A program made the translations under genes and the position numbers. Shown one piece after another: positions 40,235 through 52,050 of a stretch of 64,000 nucleotides of DNA; the first letter of the stretch is position 1, and each line of letters begins with the position of its first letter. Source of the DNA: Kitagawia praeruptora (lineage: Eukaryota; Streptophyta; Magnoliopsida; Apiales; Apiaceae). The notes under the pieces are model-generated. The model had not been told where the DNA came from. It saw nothing but the letters and a program-made list of their open reading frames with translations, and ran no database searches. The stretch is taken from the NCBI GenBank assembly GCA_037693485.1, contig CM075349.1:69729001-69793000 (forward strand). The letters run 5' to 3'.

Positions 40235-42591
40235 TCATAATACTTTGATTATGACTCAGACATCTCTTCCGTATTTAATAAAATCAAATATTCTATGAAA
40301 TACATAAACTATTCCTTTTATCTTTAAAGTATTAAATAATATTCAAATAATATTTATTAAATCACAAATGTTTAAAGATTATAAATAACAGAAAATTATA
40401 AACCATATAACCCTAGATAACAACTGATACCATTCTTTTCATATCTTTTGAAGCCATAAAATATATTAGTTCCATTCATATTCATATCGATATCCACAAT
40501 CCATATCCGTAATCCATATCATATATTGATATAAGATTCATATATTATTTATCTAAACCACTTTTCTTTAACATAAACAAATTATCAAAATAAGGGTAAA
40601 AGAAATCTTGCCTCGATCTCTAAATCCCAAAAGGAATGATCCGGTGTTCGTCTCAAGTATCTATAGAAACGAAAAGGATCACCATCAGAATATATTTCAC
40701 TTAACCACTTAACCCTTAAATATATATATATAATAACACCCTTGACACATAATATAGGTTTAACATACCCTTTATAGACCACAAGTTCCAAGAACTTATC
40801 TATTTTTAGACTCCATGAAAGTTTCAGTGTTTTTCACCATTTCCTTATTAACCACACATGACTGTAAAATTTCTCATAAATTATCAATTTCGAATTTTGA
40901 CACAAGGTCAGTGGGGTTTGCCTCTCTATTCACCCTACTATATTGTCCCAAAATTTCATAACTTTTAAAGATGTTTAAGTATGGTAATTATAGCCTCAAA
41001 GTTGACACAATTGCATTTTCTCGGTTTCCGAACGACTTTCACTAAAACTCACTTTTCTCCTAAACCGTTCATCAGATTTTAACGTACTTTATATCAAAAC
41101 GATCTATGAACCAAGATCTACCCTATAATGACCCTTGGCTATGCTCTACTGATCTTGACAGATTCAGGATGCTCTGTTTTTAACAAGTAATTTATGTTTA
41201 AACGAGAATCGGGCCATATAACGGCTATACTTCCTCACTTTCCATATTATAACTCCTCCAAATCCATCATCCAACACATATACCAGTCCCTACACCATGT
41301 GGTCATCATACTAACCATGGTTACAAGCACATACCACTTCTATATTCAATCAACTCAACTTATAACACACATATAATCATAGTTTCATGACTTATACAAA
41401 CTTATCCACTAAACTAACCATAATCCATCATAAACTCAAAAGGGGTGAGGATGTTTATACATTCTTTGAAGCTTTAACACTCTTACTATAGGCTTGTAGT
41501 CCTTGATACACCTTGATACAACCTTAATATGCCTTAATCTTTCAAAACAAAACACAAAATCCAAGTGAGTTACTATTCATCAATCACTTTGTAAAATCTG
41601 TATAAACTCGAAAACTTAGAGATTAATTCTAAAATTTTTACCACACCTTCTACTCTTCAAGAGATTTCTTTTGAGTACTATCTCATCACCAGGGGATGCT
41701 TGAAGCTCTACTTATGGGTGTTTAAAAGTCGGAGACAGAAACTGTTAGGAACAGGGCAGTACGACTTCTTCAACTTAGGGGAGGGATTTGAATAGGCTAC
41801 TCTAATTTGTTGGCCATGAAATTTTGAAAACATCTTACTCATGGAGTGGAGAAGCTATGGTTAAAATTTGGTGATTTTATCATGGATAGAAATGTAGATA
41901 TGAATTTTGCTTTCCTCCTTGTACTTGCTGGGCAGTTTGTAGAGAAAAGAGATGGAGAGCTTTTTGGTGAGGTTGGTGATGATCTTTTGTGTTGGTTGAC
42001 TTGATCTGATCTCTTATGGATAATCTTCACTTTATGTAGATATTTTCCTTAATAATCCATTTGTTATTTGCTTGCTAATTGTGAGTGGAATTGGCATAAC
42101 TATGTGATGTAAGCAGTGATGTCATGTGGATGATCCTTAATCTTGTTTTTGATTATTGCTAAGTAAAATGTTAATTACCTTGGTGGATCATAATGTAGTA
42201 TGTATCCTTGATGTATTACTAACCTTGGTTGTTTGGTTTCCATACGTTTAATCACAATTTGTTTCGAATACACCTCGTTATCCAAGTGGTTTCGAAATCG
42301 TTTAACAATCCAAATTCCCTTGGCATTTCCTTGACTTTAAAATCTCCATACTTCTTAATATCAAATCCAATAGAGTCTCAATCGAAATCAAAAATCTTTA
42401 AAGTCCATACTCAGGAATTTCTGAAATCCATGATCATTTCCAGTCACTCATTTTTATAGTACAACAATAATATGGTTTCCAATTATTCATTTTCCATTTC
42501 GAATATAGGGTACTTACATACCATTTCCCTAAATCCTCAAAATTACTATTTATTCAGGCACTGTAGCATTCTAAAAGTTAGGGTTATTATA
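39044..42591 (-). repeat. 5' LTR of gypsy C (3548 bp)
   Basis: TGTGACAGCC ... GGGTTATTATA; the last CA has become TA, a C-to-T change. Contains a minisatellite of GAAGGTTCTCCACTACATCC units (39910-40035), short repeats of ATATCAGTTTCTCTTC (39653-39732) and an (AT)n run near 40211-40236. Full-length counterpart of the shortened 3' LTR. No gene inside. Confidence 0.85.
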
Positions 42592-42771
42592 TGGAGACCC
42601 GTAACAAGCAGTCACAAGGCACTTCGAATCTGACTCAAATATACACTGCTTGAGCTCTCTTGCTATAACCCAAGATAACGCCTCTTTCATACTGATAGCC
42701 TCAGCCTCCCTCGGACTCCAATTACCTTCCAGTTTACGACATCTAGCCCCTATGAAACATCCTCGAGATGA
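42592..42771 (-). pseudogene. LINE E, piece 2: middle of RNase H-like domain
   Basis: On the minus strand it reads RGCFIGARCRKLEGNWSPRE then AEAISMKEALSW and FESDSKCLV, the central part of the plant LINE RNase H-like domain. It joins piece 1 across gypsy C and piece 3 across the 42772-44230 insertion. Confidence 0.85.
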
Positions 42772-43274
42772 AAAACAACACCTAGAGGGGGTAAATAGGT
42801 GTTTATGGCTAACAATGGTTATTTATGACCTTTTTGAAATTTTACCAGAAACAACTTGCTGTTTGTGATAACACAGTTTACAAATGGCAAGCTGATTGTA
42901 ACTAACATGCAGTGCAGTATGAAATATGCAGAAAATTAAATATAACACAAGATCTTTTAGCCAGGTTCGACCCCTAATCCCCTATGGTCTACGTCCTTGT
43001 CCCTTACCAAACTTGGTAAGAGAATATATTATTGATCAACTAGAAAACCGATTACAAGATCCAACAATATATCTCCCTTACACCATGCTGTTTACAAATG
43101 GCTTGCTGTTTTCTGTGCTGAACTAACTCTCTAAGCAATACTTCCCAAGTATCCTTCTCTAGCCTAGTTCGACCCACCCAAAACCTTAGGCCAACCTAGC
43201 TTGTACGGAAACAATTCAATACAATTTGAACAATACAAAGATTTAAATAAATACAACTCAACCTATGAACCCTC

Positions 43275-43356
<82 letters not shown>

Positions 43357-44230
43357 TGTATATATAGGTTTGAAAGGTTTAGAAAGATTTTGCAATGTAA
43401 GCTTGGTGGTTGTGTATAGCTTCTTGTTTCTGCACTTCTAGGGATTATAAGAACTAAGCAAGTTCAGTCCTTAAATAGGTAAACAAGAATATTTTGAAAT
43501 CAAGCTTGAAAGGCTCCAACGGATTGATAAGTCTTGAAGCCGTTAGAGATGACTTTTGAGTTAAAGAAAATGAAGGAGCTTGATTATTTCAACTAAGAGT
43601 GAAGAGATGGAGCGTGTAGAACATGGAGAGGAATATTTGATATGATGAGGAAGACAACACCATGTGGTTTGTTTTGAGTGGGGGTATTAAAATAAGATAA
43701 AGTAGATCTTACTTTCCTTATTTTAGTCAAGAGAATATATTGTCTTCCAATATGTCTAAGATCTAAGTGTTGACACATTAAACAATATTTAGAGGGCCCT
43801 TACACATTTCTAACAACATTTCCACCAATTTCTCCTTGAAAATCGCAAGTTTATTTATTTCTGTCAGACAGAATCAGCTTGCTGTTTGTTCTGGCGAGTT
43901 CATATCAGCATGCTGCTTTGGTTATGGTAGGCTGAACGTATAGATGACTTTAGTCCTTTGCCCTTTCATATCACCAACCAAGTTTCCTGAGAGCATAGAT
44001 ATGTCTAGTTGATCTTTACCGGAATTCTGAACAGTTGGAAATGGCTTGCTGTTTGCGTATTGACTGTGTGCAAATGGCTTGCCAAACTGTCACTGTTTTA
44101 GCACCAATTTGCTTGCTGTTTGTATATTCTGATTAAACAATCAGTAGGCTAAATTTCCCTGCAAAACCTAGTTAGTACAATACAGAAATAACATGATGTT
44201 GTATATCAACCTACAAGCAATCAGCTTGCT
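42772..44230. mobile_element. About 1.46-kb insertion in LINE E, LTR-like, unclassified
   Basis: Interrupts the LINE RNase H frame; short direct repeats GATGA (42767-42771) and GAATGA (44231-44236) flank it. The left end has ACCTAGAGGGGGTAAATAGGTG, a palindromic G-tract block of a kind common near copia LTR ends. It contains a (TA)n microsatellite (43278-43353) and about nine copies of a GCTTGCTGTTTG-type motif spread over its length (for example near 42850, 43090, 43875, 44045, 44110). No ORF of substance. Most likely a solo LTR or a small non-autonomous element; TG...CA ends could not be fixed. Confidence 0.55.
43278..43353. repeat. (TA)n microsatellite, about 76 bp
   Basis: Uninterrupted TA dinucleotides inside the 42772-44230 insertion. 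The plus-strand ORF 43201-43419 is an artefact of this run. Confidence 0.95.
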
Positions 44231-46791
44231 GAATGAGGAGTATCACTAAAGTCTCGAATAACACTACCAACACCTATACTCCAATCTTCAAACACTGCAG
44301 CGTCCGTATTGATTTTCAGCCATCCTTCATCTGGTTTCCTCCAAGTACAATCACCTTGCTAGTCCTGCACCTTATGACTCATTACAGTAGTTTGAGCCTC
44401 TTTCCTAAAGATTAACAGCTGCAGCCTTTACACCATATGCAGAGCCATTTATTTTATCCCAGAACCACCTGTTTCTCCTGTTCCACAAACTCCAACTAAC
44501 CATCGCGAACTGAATACACTGACCCCTTATGCATACCTCAAACACTTTCACCATCCCCCTGAAAGCAGTATCATTCTGAATTGTCTACACTACTTGATTT
44601 AACCCAACTGTGTACCATACTGTCTTTGAAAACTCAAAAGAAAACAGAACATGTACATCTGTTTCCTCTGCATTATGGCACCATGGACAACGAGTGTTAA
44701 TACTAACCCCTTTCCCTGCTAATGCACTTGTAGTTGGAAGGCACCCTTTACTTACTCTCCAGATAAAATTTGTTACTTTATGGGGCATCTTCAAAGACCA
44801 CAATTTATTCCAGAATAGACGATACGAAGCATCACTCTCACCCTGAAGCCACCTATAACAGCTTTTTACTATGAACTCACCCTCATTCTCCAGAAGCAAG
44901 TACCACGAGTCTCTCTTATCCATCAACGGGATTGGGATTCGTTTAATTAACTCCACATCACGACTATTACAAATATTATTTACAACCTCCATATCCCATC
45001 TCCGCTCCTCAGAAATCATAAAGCTATCTACTGTGATACGCTGTAACTAATCCGGCATGGGAGTAGTTAAAAATCCATTTTCTTTATCTGGAAGCCATGA
45101 ATCATCCCAGACCTTCGTGCTTTTTCCGTTTCCAATCTTTCTCCTAGTCCCTACCTTCACTAGATCCATAGCATCCATGATACTCCGCCAAACATAGCTT
45201 GGATTATTTCCAACTTCTGCCTTAAAATGAGATTTAGGGTAGTATTTAGCTTTAACACTAACGGGTTCGATTCATTTAGAATTCGTCAACCTTGTTTAGC
45301 TAACACTGACAGGTTAAAATTTTTTAAGTCCCTCACCCCAATCCTCCATAACTTTTAGACATACAAAGCTTTTTCCATGCTATCCATTTGACTCCTTTTC
45401 CTGTAGGCGCTCGCCCCCATAAGAATGCATTCATAGTTCTCTCCATTTCTTCACACAACGTTGATGGAACCAAAAACAAACTCATCCAAAAACTTGAGAC
45501 AGTTTGTGCAGACGAAGTTAACATCGTAAGCTTGCCATGCTTAGATAATTCTTTATTATACCAGACTTGCAACTTCTGTTTCATACGATCATGTAGAAAA
45601 CCAAAAACCTCAACTTTACTTCTACCCATACACATAGGCATCCCAAGATACTTGCCTGGCTGATCAACCTGTCGAACTCCCAAGATATCACAAACAGCCA
45701 CTCTTTCCTCCTGTCTTATATTCGGGCTAAAAAATATATCCGATTTATTATAATTAACCACTTGCCCTGAGATATTCTCATACTTTTGCAGGATGGTCCT
45801 CATCATATTTGCTTCCATTGTAGATGCCTGAAAGAAAAAATAACAGTCATTTGCGAATAAAAGGTGAGATATACTCGGAGCACCCCTTGCAATTTTGCAT
45901 CCATGTAAAAGGCCAGTATCTTCATAATGACGAATCATCCCACTGAGACCTTCTGCACAAATAATATACACATAAGGGGATATAGGTACCCTTGTCGAAC
46001 TCCCTTTTGAGGCACCACATCTCCAAATATTTTCCCATCTCTGATAAAGCAATACGACACTGATCGAATACACTGCATTACCCTTTCTATCCACTTCTGA
46101 GGAAAACCAAACTTATGTAACATCAACTCAATATATGACCACTCTAACCTGTCATAGGCCTTAGACACATCCACCTTCAATCCAGCTACTCCAATAATTC
46201 CTTGTGTTTTCCTGTGAATATAATGATTTGCTTCGAATGCAAGCAAGGCATTATTCGTAAAAAGCCTTCCCTCAATGAATGCACTTTGATCCGCAGAGAT
46301 AATTGAATTAAGGGTTGACTTTAATCTGTTCGCCAACACTTTAGATAGTACTCTCATCAGCGCATTACATAGAGGCCTAAGATCAGCTACCTTCTTTGGC
46401 CTTTTCACCTTAGGGATCAGGCACATAAGCGTCTTGTTTAAATCCCCTGACAGCTCTCCATATTCAAAGAAACGTTGACAAAAAGCCACTACATCTGCAC
46501 CCACTATATCCCAATATGACTGAAAAAATGCTGGATTAAGCCCGTCAATCCCAGGAGATTTATCAGCATGCATTCCGAATACAACACCCTTAACTTCCTC
46601 TTCTCCAACAGGCATTATCAAATTCTGACTTTCCTCCTCTGAAATTCTCTTAAACTTAACTCTATCAGACATTCTTTCCTCCTCAATCGTGCTACAAAAC
46701 AAATTCTCAAAGTACTGTGTAATAACAGTTTGAATACCCTCATCAGTTTCTTGCCACTCCCCATTTTCATCTTTCAATCTACAAATCCTGT
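44231..46791 (-). pseudogene. LINE E, piece 3: reverse transcriptase, zf-RVT and start of RNase H domain
   Basis: Minus strand, in order. RT N-terminal half (from about 46780) with ADQSAFIEGRLFTNNALLAF, motif A KVDVSKAYDRLEW and GVRQG. RT C-terminal half (45333-46094) with the HLLFAND motif, where the catalytic FADD is changed to FAND, so RT activity is lost. Thumb/connection with KYLGMPM. zf-RVT region (44585-45019) with FWNKLWSLKMPHKVTNFIWR and CPWCHNAEETDVHVLF. RNase H start WRKPDEGWLKINTDAA and GVGSVIRD. There is a frameshift near 46000 and an in-frame stop near 45045. A degenerate, dead LINE (plant L1-type). Confidence 0.9.
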
Positions 46792-47336
46792 TAGGGATGG
46801 CAATCGGGTCGGATCGGGTCGGGTTTGGCAAAATCCAAATCCAAACCCGATTTTTTGAATAAAACCCGAACCCGACCAGAACCCAAAAAATACTCGAAAA
46901 CTGAAACCCGAACCCGATCAAATGGATTTCGGGTGGATTTCGGGTATACCCGAAACCCGAAAATTTTTGGATTTGGATAATACCCGAAACCCGAAATCCA
47001 AAATCCGAAATTTTCAATCAAGTTTTATATAACACACACTTTAGTATTTTATACATTATAAAAAGTATTATTTATATTATATTAATAAATTATATTTTGT
47101 GCATTAATTTTAATATTTAATTTTGTTATAAAATTTTACATATAATCAATTTTTAAATGAATTTTAATCATTAAAATAACCAAATAGATTTGATATGAAA
47201 TACATCTTAAACACTTAGAGTCTAAAATTGTTTTAATATTTCGGTTTTAATAATACAAGATTATTTGTTATACGATGCACCAATGACTTTTATATAAAAT
47301 GTATTACATTATGAAATATATTATAGTATAAATTTA

Positions 47337-47396
<60 letters not shown>

Positions 47397-47593
47397 GGGT
47401 TTTTTTTCGAGTTTCGTGTTTGGATCGGGTTTCGGGTTTCGAATCGGGTTTCTGATCGGGTTTCATAATATCCAAATCCAAAAATTTTCGGGTCTGAAAA
47501 TCAAATCCAAATCCAAAAAATCGGGTTCGGGTTATCCAAAATTTTGGGTTTCGGATCGGGTATCCGTCGGATCGGATTTTTTTGCCATCCCTA
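46792..47593. mobile_element. hAT-like non-autonomous element, 802 bp, in LINE E
   Basis: Inverted ends TAGGGATGGCAA ... TTGCCATCCCTA with a perfect 8-bp TSD AATCCTGT (46784-46791 and 47594-47601), matching the hAT superfamily. Subterminal regions on both sides are dense in CCCGAA/TTCGGG and CGGGT blocks in opposite orientation, so the ends can form long stems. The centre is AT-rich with an (AT)n run (47350-47395). The two short ORFs at its ends arise from the repeats. No transposase. Confidence 0.9.
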
Positions 47594-47601
47594 AATCCTG
47601 T

Positions 47602-48468
47602 TATGATCCTTCCTTGTAGACGTGAATTTATGAAAAAATCGCGTATTTTTATCTCCATCATGCAACCAGAATTGTTTAGCTCTCTGACGCCAAAAAATCT
47701 CCTGCTTTTCAAGCAACTTCAAATAATTACACCTAGCTTGATCATACAACCGAACACCAGTACTATCCCTTCTTGACCTAAATTTCTACATTTCTTTGCG
47801 ATAGTTAGCCAGATTCATCTTCATATTTTTACCAGACCTCCCCCCCACTCTTCTAATTTAGCGCATCATCGTATCATTTTATCCACCAAATTACTTCCAT
47901 CTTCAATGTTCCAACAATTCTGAATAATGTTTCTGCACTCTTTTTCTTCTATCCACATATTTTCAAATCGGAACCTTCCTCTTTTTGGCATATATACTTG
48001 CCTGTTCAACTGCAAAACCAAGGGTTTGTGATAAGATGTTGAGACTTAAAGAACCTTCACTTCAGCACCTGGAAACATCTCAAGCCAATCTGATGTAGCT
48101 AACCCTCTATCCAACCTCTCTTGAACCCACCTACTTGTCCCCCTCGACCTCTCCCAAGTATACAAATCTCCTGTGTACCCTAAATCAACCAGACCACAAT
48201 CCGTTATTGCTTCAGCAAAACCATCCATCAACATTCGAGGTTGTCTGCTTCCACCTTTTTTCTCTGCCATTGTCACAATATCATTAAAATCTCCGATTAA
48301 ACACCACGATATTGTTGATTCCCCTGCTAAATTACGCATCATGTCCAATGATTTTACACGCCTTCCTCTCTCTGGAAATCCATAATAGCCCGTGTATCTC
48401 CAGCATCCCAACTGATCATGACGGACCTCAAAATCTATAAAATTATTACTTATCTCTACTAGCATTTT
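47602..48468 (-). pseudogene. LINE E, piece 4: endonuclease domain, 5'-truncated
   Basis: Minus strand 48046-48468 encodes the C-terminal half of the apurinic-type endonuclease (EEP family) with WCLIGDFNDI, then TDCGLVDLGYTGDLYTWER and ERLDRGLAT, typical of plant L1-like ORF2. The section to 47602 is the endonuclease-RT linker with frame breaks. The first nine residues of the long open frame (to 48483) come from the adjacent Helitron, not the LINE. ORF1 and the endonuclease N-terminus are missing. Confidence 0.85.
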
Positions 48469-50586
48469 ACCCGTGCTACGCACCGAAGGTACAATTCTAA
48501 AAAAATATTAAATAATTACCAAAAAATATATATATATAAATATCAACAAATAATATTTTTATATTTAATTATTTAGATTGTAATGTTGAACTCTACTATT
48601 TCATCAATTTTTTATCGATTAATTAAGTTTGTTAAATTACGATGTATTCAAATATTTAATATCTATATTATATAAATAAAGTGATATAAAAGAATTACAT
48701 ACACAAACTTCGATCTGATCCAGGTTTTTTTTGGATTTGGACCGGACATGACGAAAAATCATTTTTTTTTATTTCAAGGACCAGAGACCGGAATGCTTAT
48801 ATACGATTCCATCCGGATCTTTGACTGACAGACCCGGTCCTGTCTTATTTACCTGTCTAGGTCGAAATGTTGTGTAGCCCTAATTGCACTACACATAAAT
48901 TACTTCTAGTAACTTGGTTTCTTGTTTAGTTTTTACTTCGTTAATTTCATAAAAAAGTCTTGTTGGAATTCAAAAAAAAAAAAGTCTCAAAAGCATCAAA
49001 AGCTTGTTTATAATTTTTCCCCACGCAATGGATAAATTATATTAAGGATAATAAAAAAATAATAAATTGATTGAGTGAGTGATATAATAAATCTAAAGCC
49101 ATAAGTTTAGAAACATTTAAACCCATGACAAATGAATATTTACATTTAAAGTCAAAATGGAAATTTCATCGTATTGAAGTAGGTCGTTGCCAGTGACTTT
49201 AACAACTATTAACCGAGCAATCTTGTTATATATAAATGTAACTTTCTGATTCAATGTATATGTAAAACCGTAAAGATCTTACAAGTACATATAATTAGTT
49301 AATTTTCTATCATAATATGTCATATATCAACATGTATGTTATGTTACTAATAGAGGCTATAATAATATATTTTAATTAAATAAGAAAGTTATATATATAT
49401 TATTAAGTAATTTTCAAATTATTCATAAGAAAAAATTGCGCTTAACCATAAAGGTCAGAAAAATGTTACAAATACTGTTAACGACACATTTCAAACGACC
49501 ATACTTATCATATATTTTCTTACTTTTTCGAATGCGAATGCGGCAACTAAAGTTTGTAGTCATACACCATAAAATACTTTATTGAAAGTACATATCCCAT
49601 TAATAACATATCGTTGTTTGCTTTGTTTGCATATGTTCTAGTGACCTGCAATTAAAGTAAACTGAAAAATTTAGTTTCCAAAAAATTTAAAATAAAATGC
49701 ACCTTATATTCTAGGATAAGCAATAGCAATCATTAACTATGGAATGAAATTCATTCATATTTAGGATCCACCAACAATTATGTAAATTCATAAAATATAA
49801 GATAATACTAAAATTAATTGAACATCTTTTGAGGGAGTAAACAGTGGTAAAGTTTATTCTCTTAGCAAGTTATTTAATTTTGTTACTTGAGCTTATAGAG
49901 TACCTGTGTTAAAGTTGACTACCAAAGTACATAAATGATTTTGTATTTAAACCACAAATTAAATTAAGGACAGATATTTAAAATGCTAATAATGCAAAAA
50001 AATGGTTTGTTCTTATTTCCAAAGATAATTATAAAACTTTTATTTAACTATTAGTAAATCTAATTTAATATTAATTTTAATCTGGACTTACTAATTAATT
50101 GACTTTACACTCTTGGATTTTTTAACTAAACCACAAAATAAATTTAAGGACAAATAATCAAAATGATAATCATAGAAAAATGAATGGGTTTGATTTTAAA
50201 TGATAATTATATTTAAAAATTGGTTAAAAATAAATGACAATTAATTGTTTTAAGATTGTTTCCGTACCTTTTGTCATTGATTCGTGTTGTAAATTCAAGA
50301 TGCCATCTGAATGGTTATGGCCATTCATGATGTATTTTTGAATATTAAGTTGGATGTATCGAAGAAAAAAACCATTGAATGAATTTTTATTGAATGTGAC
50401 TATTTTGTTTTTCTCAAGAATCGACTTCCAAGGGCTTAGAAAAATTATGCTTTAGAGGAATCGAGAAACTGATCTTATACGGGCATTGACCTCTTTCAGA
50501 AAGGCCATATAAGAAAACTCTATCGTACTTTTAAATGTATGGGCAATGATATAACATATATTTTAGTGATCATGAAGGTAAGTTAC
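48469..50586 (-). mobile_element. Helitron F: 3' end and AT-rich body (5' end not located)
   Basis: On the minus strand a hairpin GTGCGTAGCAC, then GGGTAAAATG and CTAG (48469-48472), followed by T: a Helitron 3' terminus inserted in LINE E. The body extends right; no coding capacity is visible up to the Athila element at 50587. Only AT-rich DNA and short chance ORFs are seen. The same 3' end recurs at 62442. The end coordinate given is the Athila junction, not the Helitron's true 5' end. Confidence 0.5.
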
Positions 50587-52034
50587 TGTTAATAGTATTT
50601 TTGTTGTTCGTTCTCAGGGAATGACTAATATGTAAAATCGAGTTCAAGTATCTTATCTCTCACAATTTAGAAGTGTAGAAGAATATTTGGTTTGTTTATA
50701 GACTAAATTAAACTAATTATCAATCGAGAATAAAATATATGAGGAAAGCAATCCAAGAACTGGGGTTCTTCACTTGGTTTCAATGCACATTCAATATCTA
50801 TGTGACATCTACGTTCTTACTCTACTGAAAACAATTCTTCTAAGGTTATAATGTTCCATTCCAAGATACAATATAATGTCTACAACTACACCTTAATTGT
50901 CACTTCCATGATACAATCAAAGTACAATCATAAACTATTACGCACCAAGAATTATAAGTCTCACAACTCTCCTATTAATCTTTCAATCAAATATTCGAGT
51001 TATGTCTGTTAAATCTTGTACTAAAATTGCAACTCCTCTTCCAAGTTATTACAATCCCTAAGATCCAATCAAAGGTTCATGACGCCCCTAATTGTGTTAA
51101 GCCCTCAATAATAGATCAGCAAAGCAAGAAAATCACAGATAATTAAACACACATGAATACCAAGGAATACTACCCAATCCTCAGATTAGAGATTTAGTTA
51201 CACATAATTAAGGAAGAAAACAAAACACACGAATTAATAGAAGAACTCATAATTATAAGAATATAGAAAAAACCTTTAATCTTCAATCTTTAAAGAAAAT
51301 AATAGTTCTCCAGAAAATCCCTAAAAGCTCCGTATAAAGTTGTATCTATCGAATAGTGTTTTTTTTCGATCCCTAAATTAATAACCTAGATGTGTTTATA
51401 TATTGTTACAAGTCTTAAACAATTGCCTTAATTAAATAAGGCCCAATTACTAATAATTATAATTATATTACAAATAGGAGAAAGGTATAAAATCTGTTAT
51501 TTGAATAAAAATTCCGCACAGGACAGTACACTCCACGCGCTGTTGCACTGAAAACAGCGCTGTTGCGCTAGCTGGTTCCTGGATTTCCCACTTCCCACGC
51601 TGTTGCGCCATTGTGAGTCGCGCTATTGCGCCATATCTGGCGCTGTTGCGCTATCTCTGTATCCGTGTCGCGCTCTTGCGCCTCCTATGGCGCTGTTGCG
51701 CCTTGGAGCCCCTGGAATTACTTGCTGAAAACTCTAAAACGCCAACTCAAGTAGCGCTGTTGCGCTGTGAATCGCGCTATAGCACCTCTGAGTCCCTGGA
51801 ATTTGCTGCCCTTGCTCTTTTCACCATTTCTTTTTGTACTTTCACAAAATATTTCTTTTGTGCTAAAAAACCTCCGCAAATCATTGAACAATGCTGGATT
51901 TCTTTCAACTTGGCAATTGTTTATTTCCTGCAACAAACTCCTCAAAAACTAATTAAATACTCACGATTATTCGCAAAAGCACCGTAAATGCGAGAATAAA
52001 ATCCTATAAAGTATATATAAAATACACTCTATCA
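50587..52034 (-). repeat. 3' LTR of Athila element G (1448 bp)
   Basis: TGTTAATAGTATTT ... CACTCTATCA on the plus strand. About nine GCGCTGTTGCGC-like near-palindromes lie at 51535-51790. It pairs with 59185-60633; visible differences include GGAATGACT/GGAAGGACT, AATCGAG/AATTGAG and GTTCCATTCC/GTTCCCTTCC. Confidence 0.9.
51535..51790. repeat. Cluster of GCGCTGTTGCGC near-palindromes (also 60135-60390)
   Basis: Nine occurrences of GCGC(T)NTTGCGC or one-base variants in about 255 bp, in an otherwise AT-rich LTR. Each can pair GCGC with GCGC around a 4-base loop. The cluster is kept in both LTRs with a few point changes, several of them C-to-T or G-to-A at CG sites. The small ORFs here (51613-51987 and its relative at 60212) are by-products. 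Confidence 0.8.
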
Positions 52035-52050
52035 AATATCCCCACACTTA
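52035..52050 (-). other. Polypurine tract of element G
   Basis: Minus-strand TAAGTGTGGGGATATT adjacent to the 3' LTR. A related tract TTAAGTGTGGGGAGGTG lies further upstream at about 53655-53672, as often seen in Athila elements. Confidence 0.7.

Larger units (their letters stand above)
20374..42591 (-). mobile_element. Ty3/gypsy element C, degenerate, carrying copia D inside
   Basis: Minus strand, same family as element A. 5' LTR 39044-42591, PBS 39029-39040, PPT 22297-22309, 3' LTR 20374-22296. It is inserted in LINE E with an imperfect 5-bp TSD (TGAAG/TGGAG). The internal region without the nested element is only about 2.6 kb, so most of gag-pol is missing. Recognisable remnants are an RNase H end (near 22570-22640) and the pol C-terminus next to the PPT. 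Copia D (24181-38286) is inserted within it. It cannot be autonomous. Confidence 0.85.

Noticed and set aside
43201..43419. 72-aa plus-strand ORF rich in Tyr-Ile
   Set aside because: Produced by the (TA)n microsatellite.
42772..44230. Firm call as a solo LTR
   Set aside because: I could not fix TG...CA ends consistent with a 5-bp TSD; the flanking repeats GATGA/GAATGA are imperfect.
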